DNA of 34,840 nucleotides from Purshia tridentata (taxonomy: Eukaryota > Streptophyta > Magnoliopsida > Rosales > Rosaceae): the NCBI GenBank assembly GCA_003254885.1, contig QANT01003075.1, forward strand, positions 1-34,840. Reading direction: 5' to 3'. Numbering within the stretch: position 1 is the stretch's first letter; the number at the start of each line of letters is the position of its first letter. The position numbers were made by a program, and so were the translations under genes. Below, in pieces: positions 1 through 9,314 of this stretch. Under the pieces are notes generated by a model. That model saw only the letters and a list, made by a program, of their open reading frames with translations. It had not been told where the DNA came from and did not search any database.

Positions 1-28
1 ACCTAAACTGGTTCGTTGGGGCTAGACC

Positions 29-1207
29 GCTAATCTGAATAAGGGAAAGTGCTTCCTCATGTCTTTATTGCCAACAGGGGACGTTTTGGAGCAATTGAAA
101 CGAAATTAGGTTGAGGAGGCACCGAAATGAGGCTTTCGTGCGTTCTTGACAAAAGCTTGTGTTTCTTGAGGGCTAGAACGCTAATCCAAGAATGAGAAAG
201 TGCTTCCCCACATCTTTCTTACCAGTCGGGCACTTTTTGGTGGAAATTGCGCAAAATTGGACTGAGTACGCACCGAAATGATGTTTTCGTGCCTTCTACA
301 CACGAAATGTGCTTCTTTAGAACTAGAATGCTAATCCAAGCATGAGAAAGTGCTTCCCTATGTCTTTCTTGCTAACCGATAACGTTTTGGTGCAACCTTA
401 ACCAAATTGTACACAGTGTGCACCGAAATGACGTTTTCGTTCATTCCCAACACCCAAAGTGGTTCTTGAAGGCTAGCACGCTAATCGAGACATTACAGAG
501 TGCTCGCTCACCCCCTTTCTGCCAATCGGGCATGTTTTGGTGTAATTTGGACCAAGTTAGACTGAGCACGAACCGAAACAACATATTCGTGCATTCTTAC
601 CACCTAAAGTTGTTCTTTGGGGCTTGAACGCTTATCGAGACACGAAAAAGTTCTTCCCCATGTCTTTCTTTCCAACGGGGAACATTTTGGTGCAACCTTA
701 ATCGAATTTGACTCAGTGTGCATCGAAATGACGTTTTCGTCCCTTCTTAGGACCTCAAGTGGTTCCTTAGGGTTAGCACGCTAATATCGAGACATGAGAA
801 AGTGCTTCCTTATGTCTGTCTTGCCCACCAAGGAAGTTTTGGTCCAATTTGGACCGAGTACGCACCGAAATGATGTTTTTGTGCATTCCTAACACCTAAA
901 GTGGTTCTTTGGGGCTGGCACGCTAATCGAGACATGACAACGTGCGTCCTCATGTCCTTCTTGCAAACCGGGCACGTTTTGACCAATTTAGACGAAAGTG
1001 GACTGAGTATGCACGGAAATGAGGTTTTAGTTCCTTCTTAACACGAAATGTGCTTCTTGAGGGCTGGAACGTTAATCCAAGCATGAGAACGTGCTTCTTG
1101 CCAACCGCGCACGTTTTGGTGCAGCTTTAACCAAGTTGTGCACGGTGTGCGCCGAAATGACATTCCATGCATTTTCAACACCTAAACTGGTTCGTTGGGG
1201 CTAGAAC
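29..1207. repeat. HOR unit 1, complete (m1-m8)
   Basis: Reference unit of 1179 bp. Monomer lengths are 151, 150, 150, 150, 150, 142, 149 and 137 bp. The short m8 lacks about 12 bp between CGTGCTTC and TTGCC compared with m7, with CTTC on both sides of the gap. Confidence 0.9.
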
Positions 1208-2387
1208 GCTAATCCGAACCAGGGAAAGTGCTTCCTTATGTCTTTATTGAACACCGCGGACGTTTTGGTGCAATTGAAACGAAATTAGGTTGAGGAGGCG
1301 CCGAAATGAGGATTTCGTGCGTTCTTAACAAAAGCATTTGCTTCTTGAGGCTTAGAATGCTAATCCAAGAATTAGAAAGTGCTTCCCCACATCTTTCTTG
1401 CCAACCGGGCACGTTTTGGTGGAAATTGTGCAAAATTGGATTGAGTACGCACCGAAATGATGTTTTCGTGCCTTCTAAGCACGAAATGTGCTTCTTTAGG
1501 GCTAGAAGGATAATCCAAGCACGAGAAAGTGCTTCCCCATGTCTTTCTTGCCAACCGATAACGTTTTGGTGCAACCTTAACCAAATTGTACAGAATGTGC
1601 ACCGAAATGACGTTTTTGTTCATTCCCAACACCCAAAGTGGTTCTTCAGGGCTAGCACGCTAATCGAGACATTACAGAGTCCTCCCTCACCCCTTACTTG
1701 CCGACCGTGCACGTTTTCGTGCAATTTGGACCAAGTTAGACTGAGTATGCTTCGAAACAAAGTATTCGTGCATTCTTACCACCTAAAGTTGTTCTTTGGG
1801 GCTTGAACGCTTATTGGGACACGAGAAAGTTCTTCCCCATGTCTTTCTTTCCAACGGGGAACATTTTGGTGCAACTTTAATCGAATTGGACTCAGTGTGC
1901 ACCGAAATGACGTTTTCGTGCATTCTTAAGACCTCAAGTGGTTCCTTAGGGTTAGCACGCTAATATCGAGACATGAGAAAGTGCTTCCTTATGTCTTTCT
2001 TGCCCACCAAGGAAGTTTTGGTGCAATTTGGACTGAGTACGCACCGAAATAGTGTTTTTGTGCATTCTTAACACCTAAAGTGGTTCTTGGGGGCTGGCAC
2101 GCTAATCGACACATGACAACATCCTTCCTCATGTCCTTCTTGCCAACCGGGCACGTTTTGATGCAATTTGGACGAAAGTAGACTGAGTATGCACTGAAAT
2201 GAGGTTTTAGTTCCTTCTTAACACGAAATGTGCTTCTTGAGGGCTGGAACGTTAATCCAAGCATGAGAACGTCCTTCTTCCCAACCGCGCACGTTTTGCT
2301 GCAGCTTTAACCAAGTTTTGCACGGCGTGCACCGAAATGACGTTCCATGCATTCTTAACACCTAAACTGGTTCGTTGGGGCTAGAAC
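1208..2387. repeat. HOR unit 2, complete (m1-m8)
   Basis: 1180 bp with the same monomer order as unit 1. By eye the m2 of this unit differs from the m2 of unit 1 at about a dozen of 150 positions. Different monomer classes within one unit differ far more, which is what defines a higher-order repeat. Confidence 0.9.
1898..1922. repeat. Dyad-symmetric motif of the satellite monomer (representative)
   Basis: In this m5 copy TGCAC, an unpaired C, and GAAA (1898-1907) are mirrored after six bases by TTTC and GTGCA (1914-1922). This gives nine paired positions with one bulge. The same imperfect palindrome is present in m1, m2, m4, m5 and m6, is partly degraded in m3, and is largely lost in m7 (TTTTAGTTCC) and m8 (GTTCCATGC). 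Confidence 0.8.
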
Positions 2388-3266
2388 GCTAATCCGAACA
2401 AGGGAAAGTGCTTCCTCATGTCTTTATTGCCAATTGGGGACGTTTTGGTGCAATTGAAACGGAATTAGGTTGAGGAAGCACCGAAATGAGGCTGTCGTGC
2501 GTTCTTAACAAAAGCATTTGCTTTTTGAGGGCTAGAATGCTAATCCAAGAATGAGAAAGTGCTTCGCCACATCTTTCTTGCCAACCGGGCACGTTTTGGT
2601 GTAAATTACGCAAAATTGGATTGAGTACGCACCGAAATGATGTTTTTGTGCCATCTAAGCAAGAAATGTGCCTCTTAAGGGCTAGAATGATAATCCAAGC
2701 ATGATAAAGTGCTTCCCCATGTCTTTCTTGCCAACCGATAACATTTTGGTGCAACCTTAACCAAATTGTACAGAGTGTGCGCCAAAATGACGTTTTTGTT
2801 CATTCCCAACACCCAATGTGGTTCTTTAGGGCTAGCACGCTAATCGAGACTTTACAGAGTGCTCCCTCACCCCTTTCTTTCCGATCGAGCACGTTTTGGT
2901 GCAATTTTGATTGAGTACGCACCGAAATGATGTTTTCGTGCATTCTTAACACCTGAAGTGGTTGTTCGGGGTTGGCACGCTAATCGAGACGTGACAAGGT
3001 GCGTTCTCATGTCCTTCTTCCCAACCGGGCACGTTTTGATGCAATGTAGACAAAAGTAGACTGAGTCTGCACTGAAATGAGGGTTTAGTTGCTTCTTACC
3101 ACGAAATGTGCTTCTTGTGGGCTGGAACGTTAATCCAAGCATGAGAACTTGCTTCTTGCCAAGCGCGCATGTTTTGGTGCGACTTTAACCAAGTTGTGCA
3201 CGGTGTGCGGTGAAATGACATTCCATGCATTCTTAACACCTAAACTGGTTTGTTGGGGCTAGAAGG
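2388..3266. repeat. HOR unit 3, shortened by an m4/m6 hybrid
   Basis: 879 bp. Order is m1, m2, m3, a hybrid, m7, m8. The hybrid (from about 2839) begins as m4 (GAGACTTTACAGAGTGCTCC) and ends as m6 (TTGATTGAGTACGCACC, then ACACCTGAAGTGG). About 300 bp, two monomer lengths, is missing, as expected from unequal exchange between m4 and m6. Confidence 0.85.
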
Positions 3267-4402
3267 GTAATCCAAACAAGGGAAAGTGCTTCCTCATGTC
3301 TTTATTGCCAACCCGGGACGTTTTGGTGCAATTGAAACGGAATTAGGTTGAGGAAGTACCGAAATGAGGCTTTCTTGCGTTCTTAACAAAAGCATTTGCT
3401 TCTTGAGGGCTAGAACGCTAATCCAAGAATGAGAAAGTGGTTCCCACATCTTTCTTGCCAACCGGGCACGTTTTGGTGGAAATTGCGCGAAATTAGATTG
3501 AGTACACACCGAAATGATGTTTTTGTGCCTTCTAAGCACGAAATGTGCTTCTTTTGGTCTAGACTGATAATCCAAGCATTAGAAAGTGCTTCCCCATGTC
3601 TTTGTTGCCAACCGATAACGTTTAGGTGCAAGCTTAACCAAATTGTACAGAGTGTGCACCGAAATGACGTTGTCGTTCAGTCCCAACACCCAAAGTGGTT
3701 CTTCAGGGCTAGCACGCTAACCGAGACATTACATAGTGCTCCCTCACCCTTTTCTTGCCTATCGTGCACGTTTTCGTGCAATTTGGACCAAGTTAGACTA
3801 AGTATGCACCGAAATGACGTATTCGTGCATTCTTACCACCTAAAGTTGTTCTTCGGCGCTTGAACGCTGATCGAGACATGGGAAAGTTCTTCCCGATGTC
3901 TTTGTTTCCTACGGGAACGTTTTGGTGCAACTTTAATCGAATTGGACTCAGTGTGCGCTGAAATCACGTTTTCGTGCATTCTTAAGACCTCAAGTGGTTC
4001 CATAGAGTTAGCACGCTAATATTGAGACATGAGAAAGTGCTTCCTTATGTCTTTCTTGCCCACCAAGGAAGTTTTGGTGCAATTTGGACCGAGTACGCAC
4101 TGAAATGATGTTTTCGTGCATTCTTAACACCTAAAGTGGTTCTTTGGGGCTGGCACGGTAATCGAGACATGACAACGTGCGTCCTCATGTCCTTCTTGCC
4201 AACTGGGCACGTTTTGATGCAATTTAGACGAAAGTAGACTGAGTATGCACTGAAATGACGTTTTAGTTCCTTCTTAACACGAAATGTGCTTCTTGCTAAC
4301 CGTGCACGTTTTGGTGCAACTTTAACCAAGTTCTGCACAGTGTGCGCCAAAATGACATTCCATGCATTGTTAACACCTAAACTGGTTCGTTGGGGCTAGC
4401 AC
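3267..4402. repeat. HOR unit 4, with a 43-bp deletion at the m7/m8 border
   Basis: 1136 bp. The m7 end and m8 start are fused near 4285-4296: GTGCTTCTTG of m7 continues directly with CTAACCG of m8. In intact units GTGCTTCTTG occurs twice, about 43 bp apart, so the deletion runs between two direct repeats of 10 bp. Confidence 0.85.
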
Positions 4403-6589
4403 GCAAATCCGAAAAGGAACAAGTGCTTCGTCAAGTCTTTATTGCCAATAGGGGATGTTTTGGTGCAATTGAAACGAAATTAGGTCGAGGAGGCACCAAA
4501 ATGAGGTTTTCGTACATTCTTAACAAAAGCCTGTGCTTCTTGAGGGCTAGAACGCTAATCCAAGAATGGGAAAGTGCTTCCCGATATCTTTCTTGCTAAC
4601 CGGGCATGTTTTGGTGGAAATTGCGCGAAATTGGATTGAGTACGCACCGAAATGATATTTTCGTGCCTTCTAAACACGAAATGTGCTTCTTTAGGGCTAG
4701 AATGCTAATCTAAGGATGAGAAAGTGCTACCCCATGTCTTTCTTGCCAACCGTTAACGTTTTGGTGCATCCTTCAAAAAATTTCACAGAGTGTGCACCAA
4801 AATGTCGTTTTCGTTCATTCCTAACACCCAAAGTGGTTCTTCAGGGCTAGCACACTAATCGAGACATTAGAGAGTGCTCCCTCACCACTTTCTTGCCAAT
4901 CAGGAACGATTTGGTGCAATTTGGACCAAGTTAGGCTTAGTATGCACCGAAACGACGTATTCGTGCATTCTTACCACCTAAAGTTGTTCTTTGGAGCTTG
5001 AACACTTATCGAAACATGAGAAAGTTCATCCCGATGTCTTTCTTTCCAACGAGGAAAGTTTTGGTGCAACTTTAATCGAATTGGACTAAGTGTGCATCGA
5101 AATGACGTTTTCGTGGATTCTTAAGACCTCAAGTGGTTCCTTAGGGTTAGCACGCTAATATCGAGACATGAGAAAGTGCTTCCTTTTGTCTTTCTTGCCC
5201 ACCAAGGAGGTTTTCGTGCAATTTGGATTGAGTACGCACCGAAATGATGTTTTCGTGCATTCTTAACACCTAAAGTGGTTCTTTACAGCTGGCACGCTAA
5301 TCGAGACATGACAACTTGCGTCCTCATGTCTTCCTTGCCAACCGGGCACGTTTTAATGCAATTTAGACGAAAGTAGACTGAGTATGCACTGAAATGATGT
5401 TTGTGTGCCTTCTAAACGCGAAATGTGCTTCTTTATGGCTAGAATGCTAATCCAAGCATGAGAAAGTGCTTCCCCATGTCTTTCTTGCCAACCGATAACA
5501 TTTTGGTGCAACCTTAACCAAATTGTACAAAGTGTGCACCGAAATGACGTTGTTGTTCATTGCTAACAGCTAAAGTGGTCCTTCAGGGCTAGCATGCTAA
5601 TCGAGACATTAGAGAGTGCTCCCTCACCCCTACGAAAGTAGACTGAGTATGCACTGAAATGATGTTTGTGTGCCTTCTAAACGCGAAATGTGCTTCTTTA
5701 TGGCTAGAATGCTAATCCAAGCATGAGAAAGTGCTTCCCCATGTCTTTCTTGCCAACCGATAACATTTTGGTGCAACCTTAACCAAATTGTACAAAGTGT
5801 GCACCGAAATGACGTTGTTGTTCATTGCTAACAGCTAAAGTGGTCCTTCAGGGCTAGCATGCTAATCGAGACATTAGAGAGTGCTCCCTCACCCCTTTCT
5901 TGCCAATCGGGCACGTTTTGGTGCAATTTGGACCAAGTTAGACTGAGTATGCACCGAAACGACGTATTCATTCCTTCTTGCCACCTAAAGTTGTTCTTTG
6001 GGGCTTGAACACTTATCGAGACATGAGAAATTTCTTCCCCATGTATTTCTTTCCAAAAGGGAACGTTTTGGTGCAACTTTAATCGAATTGGACTCAGTGT
6101 GCACCGAAATGACGTTTTCATGCATTCTTAAGACCTCAAGTGGTTCCTTAGGGTTAGCACTCTGATATCGAGACATGAGAAAGTGCTTCCTTATGTCTTT
6201 CTTGCCCACTAAGGAAGTTTTGGTGCAATTTGGACTGAGTACGCACCGAAATGATGTTTTCGTGCATTCTTAACACCTAAATTGGTTCTTTGGGGCTGGC
6301 ACGGTAATCGAGACATGGCAACATGCATCCTCATGTCCTTCTTGCCAACCGGGCACGTTTTGATGCAATTTAGACGAAAGTAGACTGAGTATGCACTGAA
6401 ATGTGGTTTTAGTTTCTTCTTAACACGAAATGTGCTTCTTAAGGGCTAGAACGTTAATCCAAGCATGAGAACGTGCTTCTTGCCAACCGCCCACGTTTTG
6501 GTGGAACTTTAACCAAGTTGTACACGGTGTGCGCCGAAATGACTTTCCATGCATTTTTAACACCTAAACTGGTTCGTTGGGCCTAGAAC
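4403..6589. repeat. HOR units 5a/5b, rearranged, with m7/m2 hybrid and 265-bp duplication
   Basis: 2187 bp. Order is m1-m6, then m7 switching to an m2-like end near 5390, then m3 (5446), a truncated m4 (5596), the duplicated hybrid end and m3 (5711), m4 (5861), m5 (about 6011), m6 (about 6161), m7 (6303) and m8 (6453). The local duplication is listed separately. Confidence 0.8.
5367..5896. repeat. 265-bp perfect tandem duplication inside the satellite
   Basis: The segment 5367-5631, from ACGAAAGTAGACTGAG to CTCCCTCACCCCT, is followed immediately by an apparently identical copy at 5632-5896. I see no mismatch by eye. The 265-bp period is not a multiple of the 150-bp monomer, and the junction CACCCCT/ACGAAAG joins the middle of m4 to the middle of m7. 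This is therefore not ordinary in-register satellite exchange. Confidence 0.9.
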
Positions 6590-7158
6590 GCTAATCCGAA
6601 CAAGAGAAAGTGCTTCCTCATGTCTTTACTGCCAACCGGGAACGTTTTGGTGCAATTAAAACGAAATTAGGTCGAGGAGGCACCGGAATGATGTTTTCGT
6701 GCGTTCTTAACAAAAGCATGTGCTTCTTGAGGGCTAGAACGCTAATCCAAGAATGGGAAAGCGCTTCCCCACATCTTTCTTGCCAACCGGGCACGTTTTG
6801 GTGAAAATTGTGCGAAATTGGATTGAGTACGCATCGAAATGATGTGTTCGTGCCTTCTAAACATGAAATGTGCTTCTTTAGGGCTAGAATGCTAATCCAA
6901 GCATGAAAAAGTGCTTCCCCATGTCTTTCTTGCCAACCGATAACGTTTTGGTGCAACCTTAACCAAATTGTACAGAGTGTGCACTGAAATGACATTTTCG
7001 TTAATTCCTAATAGCCAAAGTGGTCGTTCAGGGCTTGCACGCTAATCGAGACATTAGAGAGTGCTCCCTCACCCCTTTCTTGCCAATTGGGCACGTTTTG
7101 GTGCAATTTGGACCAAGTTAGACTGAGTATGCACCGAAACGACGTATTCTCATTCTTA
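6590..7158. repeat. HOR unit 6, left part (interrupted by LINE-1)
   Basis: m1, m2 and m3 followed by m4 up to the LINE insertion. The same unit resumes at 13341 in m4. Removing the insert leaves a unit of about 1130 bp, which confirms insertion into a single unit. Confidence 0.85.
7137..7158. repeat. LINE-1 left target-site duplication
   Basis: Starts AAACGACGTATTC, then T and CATTCTTA. Thirteen bases match the right copy exactly, although the leading AAA merges with the A-tail there. The following CATTCTTA also matches satellite and suggests a duplication of about 22 bp with a small later indel. Confidence 0.8.
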
Positions 7159-7291
7159 ATAAGGTGAGTGTACCCCATGGGTGAGAGAGAGATGCTCCTC
7201 CTGCTCTCTAGAATCTGCCCTTTCCCCAACCTCTTTCCCTCAACCTCCAGCCATCCATCTGACCATCTTTTCTCCTCTTCTAGCTACTAAA

Positions 7292-9314
7292 ATGCCCTCA
7301 GCTACCCCCAACGCTCTTACTCTTACTCTTCCCCCCCTTTCGCTTTCTTCCTCCCCTTCGCTCCCTTCCACCCCAAAAACCCTAAAAACCAGTTTTGCTC
7401 CCCCTGAAACGTTTGTGAGCGCTTCTTCTCTACCCCTTTCTACCCCATAGGTTTCTTGTGCGAATGGATCCTCTTTCTTGGTCCCTACAACTCCAGGTGC
7501 AGCAAAGGACTTGAAGATTGGTTTTTGTGACCAGTTAGGCTTTGGGAGATCTGCTCCTTTGGTGGATCTGGAGATGAGTGGCTGCATGCCAGAAGTGGGT
7601 TTATCCTCCAATTCGTTGGTTGCTTTGATGCATTAGGAGGTCGCTTCAAATGTTGAAGCTCCTGCCAAGCTTTTGCTAACCTCTAATGGTTATGTCAAGT
7701 TGCAATATTCGGTTCAGCTTGGTGGAGAGGGTGAAACTTCAAGGAAATCTGATTTGCAGCACCCTAGTGCTCCTTATGATCCATTAGTTAATACCATGTT
7801 GGATAATAGGCTGCTGGATAAAGAGCTTAAGTCAACAGCCCCAAATCACATGCACTCCTTGGGCAGTGGAGTTGTCATATGTGGTGATGGTTCTGATTTG
7901 TCCCTTGAGAAGCCCTGCTCTTGTCACATGGGTAGGGATCAGCAACATGTGAGCTGTCCTTCTCCCAAGAATGTGCTGGCTGACACTCTAGCTCCTAGGA
8001 CGCCTAGGGATTTGGGAAAGTCCATAACTGATGATTTTGTTTTGGCTAAGGATGCTACCTTATCCCATCAGCTGCCTAATGGACAAGTTGACCTTCTAAA
8101 TTCGAATTATGGTGCTGCTCCACCATCTCCTTCACCCAAAAATTACAGTCAGGTGGTTCAAGGGGTTGGGAGCCCTCCCAATGCTCCCATGAAGCTCAAA
8201 TACCATCAACCTTCTTGTGATGGTGGTAGGAGGGTGGTCTCCCCTCCTCCTGAAGTTGCAAAAGAGGGATGCAAGAGGTGGGAAAATTGTCTAGTGGGAT
8301 ATATGATCGATAAGAAGCTCCCTTTTTCAGCTATTAAGGCTATTGCTTTTAAGGTGTGGGGAAATAAAGGGCTGATTGAGGTCCTTGCTGATGACAAGGG
8401 TTTTTTCTTTTTCAAGTTCAGCAGGGAAGTGGTATGTGCTTCTATCTTAGAATCTGGTCCTTGGCTTTTTGCAGGGATTCCCCTTTTTCTCAAGAAATGG
8501 CAACCTAGAATGGTTCTATCCAAGGAAGTGCACTCTTCGATTCCTATTTGGGTGAAATTTTTTAATGTTCCTCATGAATATTGGACTCAAGAAGGCCTTA
8601 GCTATGTTGCAAGTGCAGTGGGGAGGCCTATTTATGCTGATGGCCTTACCGAAAATCATAGGAGAGTGTCCTTTGCTAGAGTGTGTGTTGAGGTGGATGC
8701 TAATTCGGAGCTGGTGGATTCCTTTGATCTAAGGATGAATGGTGACTCTAATGACACCCCTCCTAGCCTCTTGGAAATTCGAGTGGAATACCAATGGAAA
8801 CCAAAATGTTTGCACTTCTTGCAAAACTTTTGGTCATCCAACGGGCAAGTGCAATCCCTCCCGTAAGCCTATGGTGTGGATTCAGAAGACAAGTGCAGAA
8901 GTGGTTCATAAGGTGAAGGAGGGGGGCTGCAATGATAATGGTGGGGGGAAGCATGGATGGCCTCCAATCGTTAACCGTATTGAGGTTATTGGTTAAGTGC
9001 GAAATTTTCAAGGGGCTGCTACTTCTTGTGCTGTCCAGGGGGAGTGTAATCCTCCCTCTCCAACCCACTTGATCACCTCCAAGAATTCTTTTCATGCCCT
9101 AAATGTGGAAATGTTGTCCGATAGTGAGAGTGAACCAGATACAGCCTCTCCGAATAGGTCTCTTTGGCCTAGTAAATTGCAAGGGATGAATATTGATGGA
9201 AGTAGGTTGGTGGCAGCTAAGTCTACAAACAAGAAGAAGAAGAAAAAAGCCAAAAAGAATTCGGCCAAGAAGGGCAAAGATAGCCCAGGTACTTCCTCCA
9301 ATCCTTCTCAATGA
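7292..9314 (+). pseudogene. LINE-1 ORF1 (RNA-binding protein), broken
   Basis: The nucleic-acid-binding chaperone of a plant L1 LINE, which would form the RNP with ORF2 protein. The best start is ATG at 7292 (MPSATPNAL). An upstream in-frame ATG at 7181 is possible. The N-terminus is rich in Ser, Pro and Thr. A DUF4283 domain lies around 8270-8780 (motifs CLVGYMIDKKLPF, VWGNKGLIEVLADD, GPWLFAGIPLFLKKW, IPIWVKFFNVPHEYW). A zinc knuckle CTSCKTFGHPTGKC (CX2CX4HX4C) lies at 8811-8852. The C-terminus is lysine-rich (9228-9282). Lesions are TAG at 7448, TAG at 7634, a one-base insertion near 8807 that separates DUF4283 from the zinc knuckle, and TAA at 8994. The terminal TGA (9312-9314) overlaps the ORF2 start codon. 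Confidence 0.88.
8811..8852 (+). other. CCHC zinc knuckle of LINE-1 ORF1
   Basis: The frame beginning TGC at 8811 gives CTSCKTFGHPTGKC, an exact CX2CX4HX4C spacing. It is read one frame on from the DUF4283 part, which places the indel at or just before 8807. Confidence 0.9.

Larger units (their letters stand above)
1..7158. repeat. Satellite array, block A (8-monomer higher-order repeat)
   Basis: Tandem array of monomers of about 150 bp, all in one orientation. Each monomer begins near GCTAATC and contains CTTTCTTGCCAACCG, a GTTTTGGTGCAA box and a GCACCGAAATGA box. Monomer starts in the first unit lie at 29, 180, 330, 480, 630, 780, 922, 1071 and 1208. The eight intervals are distinguishable and recur in the same order, so the true period is about 1180 bp. 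Examples of class marks are TTTATTGCCAACCGGGG in m1, AACCGATAACG in m3, GCTTATCGAG in m5, GCTAATATCGAG in m6 and a missing CATGTCTTTC segment in m8. Units start at 29, 1208, 2388, 3267, 4403 and 6590. The array carries no gene. Open frames across it are short, occur on both strands and repeat with the monomer. Confidence 0.95.

Noticed and set aside
1306-1806. Open frame of 166 codons in the satellite, and many similar frames on both strands across 1-7150, 13341-19900 and 22470-30834
   Set aside because: They repeat with the monomer, occur on both strands, end at class-specific indels and show no domain. They are by-products of a satellite monomer whose length is near a multiple of three.
1-7158. 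CRISPR-like array, because of regular repeats
   Set aside because: There are no unique spacers. The whole 150-bp monomer is repetitive and the context is a plant genome.
7240-7611. Minus-strand open frame of 123 codons over the LINE-1 5' region
   Set aside because: It is antisense to the Ser/Pro-rich N-terminus of ORF1, with biased composition and no motif.
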